Below the pieces are notes generated by a model that worked only from the letters and a program-made list of their open reading frames with translations, ran no database searches and was not told the origin of the DNA. DNA of 64,000 nucleotides from Intestinibaculum porci (GTDB taxonomy: Bacteria; Bacillota_I; Bacilli_A; Erysipelotrichales; Coprobacillaceae): the NCBI RefSeq assembly GCF_003925875.1, contig NZ_AP019309.1:682001-746000 (forward strand), read 5' to 3'. The translations under genes were made by a program, and so were the position numbers. How positions within the stretch are numbered: the first letter of the stretch is position 1; every line of letters starts with the position of its first letter. Shown here piece after piece: positions 50,382 through 63,300 of this stretch.

Positions 50382-50864
50382 ATGGATAAGGAATATCATT
50401 TAGATCGTTATTTTGATTTTTCGCAATATAGCGAAGATTTCTTTGAAGAAGAAGGCCATCAGGATATTTTAGATGACTATAAGGAGTATTTAGAAGAATT
50501 TACCTTAGAACTAGAAAAGAGTTTAAAGCCTAAGACGATTGCCCGTCATCTTTTTAATGTTTCTTTTTATCTGATTGATTATTGTTTATTTTATAGTGGA
50601 GACGATTTAGAGGGCTCTTTATCGCTTGGCAATCTCGATGACTTCTTTGGTCGCTGGTATCAGTACAAATGCATGTGGTCAACGCCAACGTCCGTGAAAC
50701 AGACCATTGCCGGTTTAAAGAAATTTTACAAGGTCATGCTTGCTCATGGGCACATTGACAACGAGCATTATGATGATTTTATCGACACCATTAAAGAATA
50801 TAAAGATGACTGGGCAATAGCGATGGCAGAGTTTAATACACCAAAAGATGATTTCTGGTGGTAG
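50382..50864 (+). CDS. Hypothetical protein resembling a stand-alone recombinase core-binding domain
   Basis: A 160-residue acidic protein starting MDKEYHLDRYFDFSQYSEDF. The central part, YLEEFTLELEKSLKPKTIARHLFNVSFYLIDYCLFYSG through SVKQTIAGLKKFYKVML, looks like the helical SAM-like core-binding (N-terminal) domain of tyrosine recombinases. The catalytic R-H-R-Y domain is absent and not found nearby. The function is unknown. It has its own promoter and terminator between the methyltransferase and rpoB. Domain resemblance is by eye and uncertain. Confidence 0.65.
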   Translation: MDKEYHLDRYFDFSQYSEDFFEEEGHQDILDDYKEYLEEFTLELEKSLKPKTIARHLFNVSFYLIDYCLFYSGDDLEGSLSLGNLDDFFGRWYQYKCMWSTPTSVKQTIAGLKKFYKVMLAHGHIDNEHYDDFIDTIKEYKDDWAIAMAEFNTPKDDFWW

Positions 50865-50888
50865 GATGTTATGATAACATCCTTTTTT
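50864..50888 (+). terminator. Intrinsic terminator after the 50382 gene
   Basis: Perfect 8-bp stem GGATGTTA/TAACATCC with TGA loop, then T6. Confidence 0.88.
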
Positions 50889-50921
50889 GCATTTCGTTTT
50901 TTGCGCTTTTTTGATTTACCG

Positions 50922-50950
50922 TTGACAATAGAGAAGTCTTGTGCTATCAT
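50922..50950 (+). promoter_or_regulatory. rpoBC promoter
   Basis: Consensus TTGACA (50922-50927), 17 bases, TATCAT (50945-50950). Confidence 0.85.
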
Positions 50951-50972
50951 CCTAAGATGCCAGCTCATATCT

Positions 50973-51001
50973 AAAAGCATCCTTTTTTGCATGCTTTTTT
51001 G
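50973..51001 (+). promoter_or_regulatory. Terminator-like hairpin in the rpoB leader
   Basis: AAAAGCAT (50973-50980) pairs with ATGCTTTT (50991-50998) and is followed by more T, about 15 bases downstream of the predicted start of transcription. It could attenuate rpoBC. The loop repeats the CATCCTTTTTTGCAT seen 100 bases earlier. Confidence 0.45.
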
Positions 51002-51037
51002 TAAGAGTTTGAGAAGAATAAAGGAGTGAAACGGACT

Positions 51038-54000
51038 TTGGAACAAAATTTACCACGCGCAGACAAGAAAATTGTGCGCCGCGATTATTCAAGAATTAGT
51101 GGGTCTCTGGCTCTACCAAACTTAGTAGAAATCCAGACAGATTCCTTTAAATGGTTTAAGGAAACAGGTATCAAAGAAGTATTCGAAGATATCTATCCAA
51201 TCACTAACTTTAACGAAACACTCTCATTAGAGTTTGTTGATTGCCGTTTTGATGAACCTAAATATGACGTCGATGAAAGTAAAGACCGCGATGCGATTTA
51301 TTCAGCACCACTTCGCGCTACTTTACGTTTAGTAAATAACTCAACCGGTGAAATTAAAGAAAATGAAGTATTCATGGGAGATTTCCCATTAATGACTGAT
51401 GCCGGTACTTTTATTATCAATGGGGCAGAACGTGTTATTGTCTCTCAGTTAGTACGTTCACCAGGGGCATACTTTGGTAATGCCACTGATAAAGTAGGGA
51501 AAACTGTCTTTACCGGGCAGGTTATTCCTTCACGTGGGACATGGTTAGAATTCGAAAACGATTCTAAAGATGTTTTAAATGTACGTATTGACCGTCAGAA
51601 GAAGATCCCTGGAACGATCTTACTTCGTGCTTTAGGGTTATCTTCTAATGAAGATATCATTGATGTTTTTGGTGACCATCCATTCTTACAGAATACGTTT
51701 GAAAAGGATACAACAACCAATACTGATGAAGCCTTAATTGAAATTTACAATAAGTTAAGACCTGGTGAACCAGCAACGCTGGAAGGGGCTAATACTTTAT
51801 TATATACCCGTTTCTTCGATCCTAAACGTTATGATTTAGCAAAAGCTGGTCGTTTCAAATTAGGTAAGAAGTTATCATTATTAGACCGTATTGCTGGTCG
51901 TATCTTAGCGGAAGATGTCTATGACGTCGATGGCAATTTAGTCTTACCTGAAGGGACTAAAATTACCGTTAAGGAATTAGATTTATTAAAGCCAGTTTTC
52001 GAAGCAGGAGCGCATACGAGAACCCTGCAGACAAATGAAAACATGCAGTCTAACTCAGTCATTCAGTGTATTGAAGTCTATACTGATGAAACGCGTCGCA
52101 GAAAGATGAAAGTCATCGGGACAGATTTATCATTAAAATCTAAGTTCATTACAATCTCTGATATGATTGCTGCTTATTCTTATATGTTAAACTTAGTCGA
52201 TATCTTTGAAACGATCGACTTACAGGATGCTGACCGTGTTAACTTAATGAGCCGTATTGGTTTATTAGATGATATCGATCACTTAGGAAACCGTCGTGTC
52301 CGTACCGTTGGTGAATTAGTACAGAACCAGTTCCGTATCGGTTTATCACGTATGGAAAGAGTCGTTAAAGAAAGAATGTCCTTATCTGAAGCAGATAGTG
52401 TGACACCTCAGTCTTTAACCAATATTCGTCCGTTAACTGCCGCAATTAAAGAATTCTTCTCTAGTTCACAGTTATCTCAGTTCATGGATCAGATCAACCC
52501 ATTAGCCGAATTAACAAATAAACGTCGTTTATCTGCCTTAGGCCCAGGTGGGTTATCAAGAGACCGTGCAGGTTACGAAGTCCGCGACGTCCATCCATCA
52601 CACTATGGTCGTATCTGTCCAATCGAAACACCTGAAGGTCCAAACATCGGTTTGATCTCGACTTTAGCTACTTATGCCAAAGTCAACCAGTATGGTTTCA
52701 TTGAAACACCATACCGTAAAGTGAATAACTGTGTCATTGATGAAAATGATATCCGTTATCTTTCTGCCGATGAAGAAAAGAATTACATCATCGCGCAGGC
52801 CAAAGTCAAAACGGATGAAAATAATAGAATCTTAGATGAACAGGTTATTTCTCGTCATTTAGGGGACAACATCATGGCGAAGCCAGAAGAAATCGATTTT
52901 ATCGATATCTCACCAAAACAGATCGTATCCGTTGCTTCTTCATGTATCCCATTCCTGGAAAACGATGATGCGACCCGTGCCTTAATGGGTTGTAACATGC
53001 AGCGTCAGGCCGTACCTCTTTTAAATCCTCATACCCCATATGTTGGAACTGGTATGGAAGCGCAGGCTGCGCACGATTCCGGTGCCGCTGTCGTTACGAA
53101 AGAAGCTGGCGTTGTTACTTATGTTGATGGGAAGAAGATCGTTGTTAAAAACGATGAAGGTCGTGAAAGAACGTATCGTTTAGTGAAATTCTCTATTTCC
53201 AACGCCGGGACTTGCTTAAACCAGACACCAATCGTTAAAGCTGGTCAGCGTGTCGAAAAAGATGAATTAATCGCTGATGGACCATCAATGGAACATGGTG
53301 AATTAGCCTTAGGGCAGAACGTCCTCGTTGGTTTCATGACTTGGAATGGTTATAACTACGAAGATGCGGTCATCATGAGTGAACGTTTAGTAAAAGAAGA
53401 TGTCTATACATCTATCCATATTGAAGAATATTCAATCGAATGCCGTGAAACGAAGTTAGGCCCTGAAGAAATCACTCGCGATATCCCTAACGTTGGGGAA
53501 GATGCACGTAGTGATTTGGATAGTGATGGTATTATCCGTATCGGTGCCGAAGTGAAAGAAGGCGATATCTTAGTTGGTAAGGTAACGCCTAAAGGACAGG
53601 CTGAATTATCAGCAGAAGAAAAATTATTATTAGCGATCTTTGGTGAAAAGTCTCGTGAAGTAAAGGATAACTCATTAAGAGTTCCTCATGGCGGGGCCGG
53701 GATCGTTCATGATATTAAAGTCTTTGACCGTAAAAACGGTGATGAACTCCAGCCAGGGGTTAACCGTGTTGTCAAAGTATACATCGTCCAGAAACGTAAG
53801 ATTTCGGAAGGTGATAAGATGTCTGGTCGTCATGGTAATAAGGGTGTCATTTCGAAGATTTTACCAATCGAAGATATGCCTCACTTAGCTGATGGGACAC
53901 CACTTGATATCATGTTAAACCCATTAGGGGTACCTTCACGTATGAACATCGGTCAGGTGTTAGAATTACACTTAGGCTATGCTGCACGTGAATTAGGCGG

Positions 54001-54784
54001 TCAGTACTTTGCAACCCCAGCCTTCGATGGGATCAACGCTCAGGACTTAGAAGATATCCAGCATGAAGCTGGCGTACCAACTGATGGTAAACAGTGGGTT
54101 TACTCAGGTATGACAGGGGAAAGATTTGATTCTAAGATCTCTGTTGGGGTCATGTACATGATCAAGTTATGCCACATGGTTGATGATAAATTACATGCCC
54201 GTTCCGTAGGTCCTTACTCATTAGTAACGCAGCAGCCTCTTGGTGGTAAAGCCCAGAACGGTGGTCAGCGTTTCGGTGAAATGGAAGTTTGGGCCCTTGA
54301 AGCATACGGTGCTGCTTATACCTTAAGAGAAATCTTAACGGTTAAGTCAGATGACGTTGTTGGTCGTGTTAAGACTTATGAAGCGATCGTTAAGGGTCAG
54401 AAGTTACCAGAACCAGGTTTACCTGAATCATTCCGTGTCTTAATCAAGGAATTACAGGCCATTGCCTTAGATGTAGAATTACTTGATGATGACGGTAATG
54501 AAGTCCATATGAGCAATATCGAAGATGAGGAACGTCGTTTCCCTCGTTCATTCGATGAGAAGAAACCAAAAGAAGAAAATGCTGAAGAAAAGAAAGCTGA
54601 TGAAGACACTGACGCGAAAGCGAGTGAAGATACTGAAGCTGACGAAGAAGCAGATTCATCTGCCGAAGATGAAGAAGCTGCTAAGGCATTAGAAAGTTAT
54701 AATGATGAGCAGACAGATGCTGCATTAAATGATATCATGGCCGATATTGCCGGCGGTGATGACGATGATGAGGAGGATGAATAA
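51038..54784 (+). CDS. rpoB: DNA-directed RNA polymerase subunit beta
   Basis: The roughly 1,250-residue subunit forms the polymerase with RpoC and RpoA. Hallmarks include the rifampicin-region [51 protein letters not shown], and [11 protein letters not shown] and [24 protein letters not shown]. The start is uncertain: TTG at 51038 lies 11 bases after AAGGAG, while GTG at 51026 overlaps that site, so I prefer TTG. An acidic low-complexity tail of about 75 residues (Glu/Asp/Ala-rich, after [16 protein letters not shown]) is unusual. rpoC starts within the stop. Confidence 0.97.
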   Translation: MEQNLPRADKKIVRRDYSRISGSLALPNLVEIQTDSFKWFKETGIKEVFEDIYPITNFNETLSLEFVDCRFDEPKYDVDESKDRDAIYSAPLRATLRLVNNSTGEIKENEVFMGDFPLMTDAGTFIINGAERVIVSQLVRSPGAYFGNATDKVGKTVFTGQVIPSRGTWLEFENDSKDVLNVRIDRQKKIPGTILLRALGLSSNEDIIDVFGDHPFLQNTFEKDTTTNTDEALIEIYNKLRPGEPATLEGANTLLYTRFFDPKRYDLAKAGRFKLGKKLSLLDRIAGRILAEDVYDVDGNLVLPEGTKITVKELDLLKPVFEAGAHTRTLQTNENMQSNSVIQCIEVYTDETRRRKMKVIGTDLSLKSKFITISDMIAAYSYMLNLVDIFETIDLQDADRVNLMSRIGLLDDIDHLGNRRVRTVGELVQNQFRIGLSRMERVVKERMSLSEADSVTPQSLTNIRPLTAAIKEFFSSSQLSQFMDQINPLAELTNKRRLSALGPGGLSRDRAGYEVRDVHPSHYGRICPIETPEGPNIGLISTLATYAKVNQYGFIETPYRKVNNCVIDENDIRYLSADEEKNYIIAQAKVKTDENNRILDEQVISRHLGDNIMAKPEEIDFIDISPKQIVSVASSCIPFLENDDATRALMGCNMQRQAVPLLNPHTPYVGTGMEAQAAHDSGAAVVTKEAGVVTYVDGKKIVVKNDEGRERTYRLVKFSISNAGTCLNQTPIVKAGQRVEKDELIADGPSMEHGELALGQNVLVGFMTWNGYNYEDAVIMSERLVKEDVYTSIHIEEYSIECRETKLGPEEITRDIPNVGEDARSDLDSDGIIRIGAEVKEGDILVGKVTPKGQAELSAEEKLLLAIFGEKSREVKDNSLRVPHGGAGIVHDIKVFDRKNGDELQPGVNRVVKVYIVQKRKISEGDKMSGRHGNKGVISKILPIEDMPHLADGTPLDIMLNPLGVPSRMNIGQVLELHLGYAARELGGQYFATPAFDGINAQDLEDIQHEAGVPTDGKQWVYSGMTGERFDSKISVGVMYMIKLCHMVDDKLHARSVGPYSLVTQQPLGGKAQNGGQRFGEMEVWALEAYGAAYTLREILTVKSDDVVGRVKTYEAIVKGQKLPEPGLPESFRVLIKELQAIALDVELLDDDGNEVHMSNIEDEERRFPRSFDEKKPKEENAEEKKADEDTDAKASEDTEADEEADSSAEDEEAAKALESYNDEQTDAALNDIMADIAGGDDDDEEDE

Positions 54785-57700
54785 TGGCATCAAATACTAA
54801 TTTTTCCGCAATCCGTATTGGTTTAGCCTCTCCTGATAAAATTCGTGAATGGTCTCATGGCGAAGTAAAAAAGCCAGAAACCATTAACTACCGTTCACAG
54901 AAACCCGAAAAAGACGGGTTATTCTGTGAACGCATCTTCGGTCCGATGAAGGACTGGGAATGTGCCTGCGGTAAATATAAGAAAATCAGATATAAAGGTG
55001 TGGTCTGTGATCGCTGTGGTGTTGAAGTCACTAAGTCTTCTGTCCGCCGTGAAAGAATGGGTCATATCGAATTAGCAACGCCAGTTGCGCATATCTGGTA
55101 TTTAAAAGGTATTCCATCACGCATGGGCTTAATCTTAGACATGCCAGCGAAACAGTTAGAGGAAATTATCTACTTCGTTTCTTATGTCGTTACTGATAAA
55201 GGAACGACACCACTGGAATACAAACAGGTCTTATCAGAAAGAGATTATCGTAACTGCTATGAAAAATTCGGTGATCAGTTCGAAGCAAAAATCGGGGCTG
55301 AAGCGATCAAAGTCTTATTACAGAAAGTAGACTTAGATGAAGAATTTGAAAAGGTTAACAAAGAATTAAGAGAAGCTCAGGGGCAGAAACGTCAGAAATT
55401 ATTAAAACGTTTAGATGCTATTGAAGCATTCCGTTCTTCTCATAACCAGCCAGAATGGATGATCTTAGACGTTTTACCAGTTATTCCACCTGATTTACGT
55501 CCAATGTTACAGCTGGATGGCGGTCGTTTCGCCACTTCTGACTTAAACGATTTATATCGTCGTGTTATCACTCGTAATAACCGTTTAAAGAAACTGTTAG
55601 AGTTAGGAACACCTTCCATTATCGTCCAGAACGAAAAACGTATGTTACAGGAAGCTGTTGATGCCTTAATTGATAACGGTCGTCGTTCTAAACCAATTAC
55701 TGGTGCTGGCGGACGTCCTTTAAAATCACTGTCTCATACTTTAAAAGGGAAACAGGGTCGTTTCAGACAGAACTTATTAGGGAAACGTGTTGACTACTCA
55801 GGTCGTTCCGTAATCGCAGTGGGACCAACTTTAAAGATGTATCAGTGCGGGATCCCAAGAGAAATGGCTTTAAACTTATTTAAACCATTCGTTATTTCAG
55901 GATTAGTTCGTGATCAGATTGCGCAGAATATCAAAGCTGCTGAACGTATGATCGATAAGATGGATGATGCTATCTGGCCAGTTGTGGAAGAAGTTATCAA
56001 CACGCATCCAGTCTTATTAAACCGTGCCCCTACCTTACATAGATTAGGGATCCAGGCTTTCGAACCAATCTTAGTTGAAGGGCGTGCCATTCGTCTGCAC
56101 CCATTAATGTGTCCAGCGTTCAACGCCGACTTCGATGGTGACCAGATGGCCGTCCATGTCCCTCTTGGTGAAGAAGCTATTCAGGAAGCACGTCAGTTAA
56201 TGCGTGGTGACCACAACATCTTAGGTCCTAAGGATGGAAAACCAATCGTTACACCATCACAGGATATGGTGCTTGGTAACTACTATTTAACAACTGAAGT
56301 AGCGGGTAAGATCGGTGAAGGGACAGTCTTCGCTGATGTGAACGAAGTCTTAATGGCTTATGATGCAAAAACTGTTCACTTACATACACGTTGTGCCATC
56401 CGTGGTGCTTCATTACATAATAAAACATTCACAGAAGAACAGAACAATGCTTATCTGATTACTTCTGTTGGTAAGATTATCTTCAACCAGATCTTCGATG
56501 GGGAATTCCCATTCATGAATGAAGACTCAGCGGAAAACTTAAAACATACGCCAGATAAGTTCTTTGTCCCATTTGGTACAAACATTAAAGAACATATCGC
56601 AGCGCAGCCAATCATTCATCCATTTACGAAGAAAACCTTAGAAAAGATCATCGGTGAAGCCTTCAAAACGCAGCATTCTGAAGATATCAGTGTCATGCTT
56701 GATAAGATGAAAAACCAGGGTTACCATTACTCAACAGTGGCTGGTTTAACCGTATCCGTTGCCGATATCCAGATCCCTCAGAAGAAATACGTCTTATTCG
56801 ATGAAGCTGATGACCAGCTGGAAGTTATTAAGAAGTTATACGCCAAAGGGAAATTAACAGAATCTGAACGTTATAATGCCGTCATCAAATTATGGACTGA
56901 CATTAAAGACCGTGTTCAGGATGTCGTACAGGAAGAGTTCGTCTCTGACGTTACGAACCCAATCTTCATCATGTCAGACTCTGGTGCCCGTGGTAACATC
57001 TCGAACTTCACTCAGCTCGTAGGTATGCGAGGCTTAATGTCTAACCCTAAGGGTGAAACGATCGAATTACCAATCAAGTCAGCCCTCCGTGAAGGGTTAA
57101 CGGCATCCGAATTCTTCATTTCGACTCATGGTGCCCGTAAAGGTTCTACCGATACGGCCTTAAAGACTGCCGATTCAGGTTACTTAACGCGTCGTCTTGT
57201 CGATGTTGCGCAGGAAGTTGTTGTAACAGAAGAAGACTGTGGAACAGACCGCGGCTTCAAAGTTAGTGCTTTATACAATGCCGATGGTTCAGAAATCGTT
57301 GGTTTATCTAACCGTTTAATCGGTCGTACATCATTAAAAGATATCGTTAATCCACAGACTGGTGAAGTCATCGTGGCTGCAAATCAGTTAATGAATGAAA
57401 ATGATGCAAAAGCCGTTGTCGATGCCGGCATTGAAGAAGTAGAAATTCGTTCTATCTTCGGCTGTCGTGCTAAAGACGGTGTCTGCTGCAAATGTTACGG
57501 TCGTAACTTAGCAACGGGTGAACCAGTAGAAGTCGGTGAAACTGTCGGTGTTATGGCCGCTCAGTCAATCGGTGAACCTGGTACTCAGTTAACAATGCGT
57601 ACCTTCCATCAGGGCGGGGTTGCCGGTGATGCCGATATCACTCAGGGGTTACCTCGTGTACAGGAATTATTTGAAGCCAGAAATCCAAAGGCAAAATCTA

Positions 57701-58476
57701 TCATCTCTGAAATCAGCGGTGAAGTTACTAACATTATCGATAATGCCGGCCGTGCCGAAGTCGTTGTCTCTAACGATTTAGAAACAAAGAGCTACTTAGC
57801 ACCATATGGTGCAAAACTCCGCGTTGCGGTAGGCGATCAGGTTGAAGTTGGTGGTAAGATTACTGAAGGTTCTATCGATCCTAAGGAATTATTATCCGTA
57901 GCTTCAATGGAAGCTGTTGAAAACTACATCCTGAAGGAAGTTCAGAAAGTTTACTCACTTCAGGGTATCGATATTTCCGATAAACATATCGAAATTATCG
58001 TCCGTCAGATGATGAAACGTATGCGTATCATCGATGGCGGTGACACTGGCGTCTTACCAGGTAAACATGTCAATGTCCAGGAATTTACAAACCTGAACAG
58101 ACAGGCTTTAAAAGAAGGCAAACGTCCAGCAGTTGGTCGTCCAATCTTACTTGGTATCACGAAGGCTTCCTTAGATACTGACTCTTGGTTAGCAAGTGCT
58201 TCCTTCCAGGAAACAACACGTATCTTAACGGATGCAGCCATCAAGGGTAAAGTTGATCATCTGAAGGGCTTAAAGGAAAATGTCATTATTGGTCACTTAT
58301 TACCAGCTGGTACTGGTTTAAGAGGTCCATTAAAATCTCCTGAAACCATCGCTCAGGAAAAAGAAGAAGCAGAACGCTTAGCAGAACTCAAGAAGAGTGA
58401 AGATGAAGCACCATACTTCGATCCTGATGATGCAACCTTCAATGAACCAGAGGAATTCATCCCTCATAATAAATAA
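54784..58476 (+). CDS. rpoC: DNA-directed RNA polymerase subunit beta'
   Basis: A 1,230-residue subunit. The N-terminal zinc finger [20 protein letters not shown] (about 59-78), clamp [19 protein letters not shown], the catalytic [12 protein letters not shown] with three aspartates (about 447-458), the second zinc site [14 protein letters not shown] and the trigger-loop region [18 protein letters not shown] are all present. It overlaps rpoB by one base (TAATG). The end lacks a long extension, apart from a short Asp/Glu-rich tail. Confidence 0.98.
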   Translation: MASNTNFSAIRIGLASPDKIREWSHGEVKKPETINYRSQKPEKDGLFCERIFGPMKDWECACGKYKKIRYKGVVCDRCGVEVTKSSVRRERMGHIELATPVAHIWYLKGIPSRMGLILDMPAKQLEEIIYFVSYVVTDKGTTPLEYKQVLSERDYRNCYEKFGDQFEAKIGAEAIKVLLQKVDLDEEFEKVNKELREAQGQKRQKLLKRLDAIEAFRSSHNQPEWMILDVLPVIPPDLRPMLQLDGGRFATSDLNDLYRRVITRNNRLKKLLELGTPSIIVQNEKRMLQEAVDALIDNGRRSKPITGAGGRPLKSLSHTLKGKQGRFRQNLLGKRVDYSGRSVIAVGPTLKMYQCGIPREMALNLFKPFVISGLVRDQIAQNIKAAERMIDKMDDAIWPVVEEVINTHPVLLNRAPTLHRLGIQAFEPILVEGRAIRLHPLMCPAFNADFDGDQMAVHVPLGEEAIQEARQLMRGDHNILGPKDGKPIVTPSQDMVLGNYYLTTEVAGKIGEGTVFADVNEVLMAYDAKTVHLHTRCAIRGASLHNKTFTEEQNNAYLITSVGKIIFNQIFDGEFPFMNEDSAENLKHTPDKFFVPFGTNIKEHIAAQPIIHPFTKKTLEKIIGEAFKTQHSEDISVMLDKMKNQGYHYSTVAGLTVSVADIQIPQKKYVLFDEADDQLEVIKKLYAKGKLTESERYNAVIKLWTDIKDRVQDVVQEEFVSDVTNPIFIMSDSGARGNISNFTQLVGMRGLMSNPKGETIELPIKSALREGLTASEFFISTHGARKGSTDTALKTADSGYLTRRLVDVAQEVVVTEEDCGTDRGFKVSALYNADGSEIVGLSNRLIGRTSLKDIVNPQTGEVIVAANQLMNENDAKAVVDAGIEEVEIRSIFGCRAKDGVCCKCYGRNLATGEPVEVGETVGVMAAQSIGEPGTQLTMRTFHQGGVAGDADITQGLPRVQELFEARNPKAKSIISEISGEVTNIIDNAGRAEVVVSNDLETKSYLAPYGAKLRVAVGDQVEVGGKITEGSIDPKELLSVASMEAVENYILKEVQKVYSLQGIDISDKHIEIIVRQMMKRMRIIDGGDTGVLPGKHVNVQEFTNLNRQALKEGKRPAVGRPILLGITKASLDTDSWLASASFQETTRILTDAAIKGKVDHLKGLKENVIIGHLLPAGTGLRGPLKSPETIAQEKEEAERLAELKKSEDEAPYFDPDDATFNEPEEFIPHNK

Positions 58477-58482
58477 GAAATT

Positions 58483-58510
58483 AGGCATAGCTTAACGGCT
58501 ATGTCTTTTC
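58483..58510 (+). terminator. Intrinsic terminator after rpoC
   Basis: Stem AGGCATAGC (58483-58491) with GCTATGTCT (58498-58506, one G-T pair), then TTTTC. Confidence 0.75.
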
Positions 58511-58633
58511 TTTCGCTCAAAATTAGTAAAAAGCTAAGGGAATAATAACGAGACAAGTCATACCGATATTCGCTATAGAGATATGAAATGTTTCACATAT
58601 TTCACTTCTATACTCATAAGTGAGGTGAATGAA

Positions 58634-60325
58634 ATGAAACGAAAAACCAAAAACATCATCGCTACGCTCTTACTGTGTTTATCAGTAAGCAGTATTGGCG
58701 GGATGATGTTTTATATTTATACGAAAAATCATCCTAAGAAACAGGGTGGGACACCACCATCGATTGCGCAAAAAATGCCTAGTAATAATACGCTGCAGGG
58801 TATGGAGCAAAACGGCAGTCAGAGTCAGCCAAAACAAATGAAAACCAGTCAAAGCTTAGCGATCTATTATTACTTAGCGATGGGGATGGAATCATTTGTG
58901 GCCGTCGGCTCAGTCTTCTATCTGATTGTTAGTAAAGGTTCTAAACGGAAGGTGAGTGAAGCGATGAAAACATGGCAAACAAAAGCAATGGGTATTTCTT
59001 TATTAGCCGTTGTTACGGGCGGCTTTACGTTTAGTGAAGCGTATATTGCCAATCATTATCTTATTCAGGCGAAATCAATGCAGGCACCTGGTAATGGATC
59101 ATCACAAAATGGTATGCCAAGTGGTCAGGCACCCTCTTCAAAGAGTTCATCAACGACGAAGGCGAGCGGAAAGACCACAGTGACAGGGACGAAAACCATA
59201 ACCGGCAGTCAGACATCTTCGAAGCGTGATCAGAATGCGATTCTCGTAAAGAAAGGGGCAACGGCCACCATTAAAAATGCGACCGTGAAGAAAACCGGAG
59301 CTTCTTCAAATACGGAAGCTTCTGATTTTAGTGGTGTGAATGCGGCCATCTTAGCGCAAAATGGCAGTGCAAATATTACAAATACAACCATTGCAACAAG
59401 CGCTAGAGGGGCGAATGCCGTTTTTGCGACTGGCAGTAAAGCGAAGATTTATATGAGTCATTCTACCATTAAAACGACAGGTTCAGACTCTAGCCGCGGC
59501 CTAGATGCCACATATGGCGGAACCATTATTGGCAAGAACTTAACGATTTCTACAACCGGCGGCAGCTGTGCGACGTTAGCGACTGATCGTGGTGAAGGAA
59601 CTGTTAAAGTGACGTCTTCTAAATTAACAACAAAAGGTGCTGGGTCACCGCTGATCTACTCAACGGGCAACATTAGTGCGACGAAAACGACTGGCACAGC
59701 CTATGGAGCACAAATTGTGGTTGTTGAAGGAAAAAACCAAGCGACTGTGAATAATGCGACGTTAAGTGCCAGTGGTAAGGGTAATCGTGACCGTATTGAT
59801 CAGGCTGGGGTGATGCTTTATCAGTCTATGTCAGGCGATGCGAAAAGCGGCGTTGCCACATTTACAGCCAATAACAGTAACTTATCCATCTTAAAATCAT
59901 CGGCTTATTATAAGAGTGCACCAATGTTCTTTGTGACAAATACGGAAGCTGTGATTAATCTGAATAACACGAAGTTAAACTTTGGTTCAGGGACGTTATT
60001 ATCAGTTAAAGGCACGAGTGCCTGGGGGACGAGCGGGCAAAATGGCGGTCATGTCACGCTTAATGCGAAAAAACAGACTTTAACGGGTAATATTACAGCC
60101 GATTCAATTTCTACGGTTTCGATCAAACTGATGAATAGTACTTATAAAGGAGCCATCGATACCAAGAATAAAGCGAAGAAGGTCACTTTAACATTAGACA
60201 AGAGTTCTAAAATCACGTTAACGGGAGATACGTATGTGACATTTTTAAAAGATGCTGATACAACTTACAGTAATATTAACTTCAATGGCTATAAGTTATA
60301 TGTGAATGGCAAAGCCATCAATTAG
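58634..60325 (+). CDS. Membrane-anchored surface protein with beta-helix-like repeats
   Basis: With ATG 58634 (GAGGTGA site upstream) the protein has 563 residues. A hydrophobic N-terminal helix is at about 8-30, two more are at about 75-95 and 115-138, with Gln/Pro/Ser-rich linkers between. A Ser/Thr/Gly-rich region (about 150-200) leads to a right-handed beta-helix-like part (about 200-540) with repeated short strands such as TATIKNATVKKTG, SANITNTTIATSA and AKIYMSHSTIKTTG. It has no LPxTG anchor; the membrane helices would hold it. Likely a surface adhesin or carbohydrate-binding structure; no catalytic motif is seen. The N-terminal domain is not recognised. Confidence 0.7.
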   Translation: MKRKTKNIIATLLLCLSVSSIGGMMFYIYTKNHPKKQGGTPPSIAQKMPSNNTLQGMEQNGSQSQPKQMKTSQSLAIYYYLAMGMESFVAVGSVFYLIVSKGSKRKVSEAMKTWQTKAMGISLLAVVTGGFTFSEAYIANHYLIQAKSMQAPGNGSSQNGMPSGQAPSSKSSSTTKASGKTTVTGTKTITGSQTSSKRDQNAILVKKGATATIKNATVKKTGASSNTEASDFSGVNAAILAQNGSANITNTTIATSARGANAVFATGSKAKIYMSHSTIKTTGSDSSRGLDATYGGTIIGKNLTISTTGGSCATLATDRGEGTVKVTSSKLTTKGAGSPLIYSTGNISATKTTGTAYGAQIVVVEGKNQATVNNATLSASGKGNRDRIDQAGVMLYQSMSGDAKSGVATFTANNSNLSILKSSAYYKSAPMFFVTNTEAVINLNNTKLNFGSGTLLSVKGTSAWGTSGQNGGHVTLNAKKQTLTGNITADSISTVSIKLMNSTYKGAIDTKNKAKKVTLTLDKSSKITLTGDTYVTFLKDADTTYSNINFNGYKLYVNGKAIN

Positions 60326-60346
60326 AGGAGTGAGCACTCCTCTTTT
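60324..60346 (+). terminator. Intrinsic terminator after the surface protein gene
   Basis: Perfect 9-bp stem AGAGGAGTG/CACTCCTCT, loop AG (effective loop larger), then TTTT. Confidence 0.85.
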
Positions 60347-60372
60347 TGCGTGAAATACTTTTTTGAATCAAG

Positions 60373-60378
60373 TATAAT
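60373..60378 (+). promoter_or_regulatory. -10 element for the 60400 gene
   Basis: TATAAT 22 bases before the start codon. No convincing -35 at 17 bases. The ribosome site is AAAGGGGAGA. Confidence 0.45.
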
Positions 60379-60399
60379 AGAGGGAAAGGGGAGATGTTT

Positions 60400-63300
60400 A
60401 TGAGAAAGACGATTGCCTGGTATCGCAGCCATGATCCGATGACGCAAGTGAAATTAAAGAGTGTCTTAGATCAGGATATCAGTGAGTTTCAAAATGCATC
60501 ACTATCAGTTTTAGTGATCACGCTCAAAGAGTTAGGCAGCATGTATGATCTCAGTGGCAGTGATTTTGGGGATCAGGTTATTAAAGAGCTGGTGCGTTTA
60601 GCATCTTGTTTCTTTAATGAGGATTATATCTATAAGGATGGTTATAATAGTTTTATTATTCTCGATCATAGTGATCAGTTTAGTGATCGTTTGACGCGCT
60701 TTAAAGATAATGTCAGTCATTATGAAATCAATCATTATCGTGTTTATACAACCCTCCAGTTCGGTTTTGTGCAGGCATATCTGACTGCTCCGGCGATGAT
60801 CTATGAGCTGATTGCAAAAGCCCGTCGCAATCAGGATCACGCGCAGCCGCATAAAGAGAAAACTGCCATCAGTCCTGCTTTTGAAGAAAGTGACTTAGAT
60901 AGTCAGACGGGCCTTTTAACCATGGACGCTTTTACCCGCTATGCGACAGCGCAGGTCGAAAAGACGGATTTGGTGGCTTATCATATGATTATCTGTTTCT
61001 TTGATATTTCGCGCTTTAAACGGTTTAATAAGCGTTATGGTTATGAAGCCGGAAATACGATGATGCGGATGATGGTCAAGATGTTAAAACAGTATTTTCC
61101 CGAATGTTTGATTGCCCATTTATCAGCTGATCGCTTTGTTGTGTTATGTCCAGAGCAGGGCATTGAGGATCTGCTTCATCAGATCAATGTCACTTTTGAT
61201 GAATACTATTTTGATAAGGATGTTACGATTCATACGGGCATTTATCGCATCCGCGAGATTACCCGCATTACCACCGCGATTGACCGGGCCCGTTTAGCAG
61301 CTTCGACGATCCAGGAGGGCAGTCGTGAGCGGGTGCGCTATTTTGATGAAGAAACACGTAAGCAGCTGTTATTTGAATCCTATGTTGTCGAGCACTTAGA
61401 AGAAGCCATACAGAAAGGTGATATTAAAGTGTATTATCAGCCTATCTATCGGGTTAGAACGCATAAGATTGCCGGTTTAGAAGCGGCTCCGCGCTGGCAT
61501 CGTGTGCATGATCAAATTCTTGAGCCGAAGGATTTTGCCCCTATTCTTGAAAAGCATCATATGATTCATATTTTAGATACCTATATGATTAAACAGGTAT
61601 GCAAAGATTATGCGGAATTTCGTAACTTTGATGGGGTGATGGAGCCTTTTTCACTCAATATCTCAGTTAATGATTTTGAGTTTTGTGATATGATTGATCT
61701 TTTAAATAAGGAAACAGCGCTCTACGAAATTCCCCGCAATAATGTGCGTATTGAACTGACTGCTAATAAAGTACTTTTCAAAGATCAGTATGTGATTGAA
61801 GAGTTAGAGCGTCTAAAGTATTTAGGCTATGAATTATGGCTAGAAGATTATGGCGATTTCATCTCTAATTATAAGTTATTCTCTGATGAACTTTTTAATG
61901 CCTTTAAGCTCGATGCGCAGGATTTAGATCATTTTGATCATGATGATCAAGTCATTATGCAGGCACAGATTTTAACAGCGAAACGTTTAGGCATTCGCAC
62001 GATTATGAAAGGTGTTACTACTAAGCAAATTAGTGATTTGGTTGCCCAGTTAGGCATTGATTATATGCAGGGATCTTATTTCAAAGAATATGCTGTGTAT
62101 TCAAGAATGCATCCCCGCTACAATAATTTGGATTTTGAATTGCCCGCTGAATATCATTATCAGGAAGCCATCAGCCGCCAGCCTTTATATGAAGCACCTG
62201 ATCAGGCTTGCTGCATCGTTGAAGTAGAACATCATTTTAAAAAATTTCTGGCGATGAATGGGGCTTTCCAATCCTTATGGCATAATCTGCAGGTGAGCAG
62301 CATCAGCGCCTTAGAAGATCTTTTCAATCATAAACCGCAAGTCTTTAAAAAGAATATGCGGATGATTGTCAATGAAGCGAAACGCCATCAGCAGCCGCAG
62401 CTTTTTAGTGTGATTGTCAATACGTTTTTAGTGGAAGGGGAGCTTTCGGCGATTGCCTCAATGAAAACCAAAGAAGCGTATATGATTCGCATCAGACAGG
62501 TGAAGGTCGCCGCAACGGATGATCGGCCAGAAAAACTGCTGGAGTATTTAGCGAGCCGTTATGAGCAGGCGTATTTATATCAGCCGAGTCGTGATCAGGC
62601 AACGCCGATCTTACATAACAGCTCTCTCCATGATAATGTTTTACAGGCGAGTGCCCTGATGAATTTCTTTGTTGATCATCAGCTCTATCCGGAGGAAGAG
62701 GAACACTATCGTCAGTTTATGTCTTCTAAGTCTCTGTTAAGTCGGATTTATAGTTCACCAAGTCAGTGCGTCGAAGATAACTTTCGTATTCTTGATGAAG
62801 ATGGTCATTATCCATTAAAACGGATTACCATTTCGCTTTGTGAAGATGGCAAGGATCCCTTGCTGCTATATACTATTTCGTCTCCGCGCACGCAAACGTC
62901 CTATGCGAAAAGTCTGACAAATAAAGGCGGCTTTTCTTACAGTAATCTCTTTGATAATATTCTCCATCAGTTAAAAATTGGCATCTTCTGGAAAGATCGT
63001 GACCGCCGCTTCGTCGGAACAAATCGCACTTTCCTCAAGTATTTCGGTTTTGCCTCAGAAAAAGAGTTACTGGGCAAACGGGATGAGGATTTAGGTTATC
63101 ACTTAGATCCGATGCAGTTTAAAGAAGATGAAGAGCATGTCATTAACGAAGGGGCAACGATTATTAATCGCGAAGGCATCTGTGTAGTCGATGGCAACTT
63201 ACGTAAGATTCGTAACTTTAAACTGCCCATTTATGAGCAGGGAGAGATTATTGGTTTATTTGGCTGCTTTGAGGATGTGACGGATCGCAGTATTATCGTG

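Noticed and set aside
50382-50864. Calling the 160-residue protein a prophage integrase
   Set aside because: The catalytic domain is absent, there are no phage genes nearby, and no attachment-site duplication is visible.
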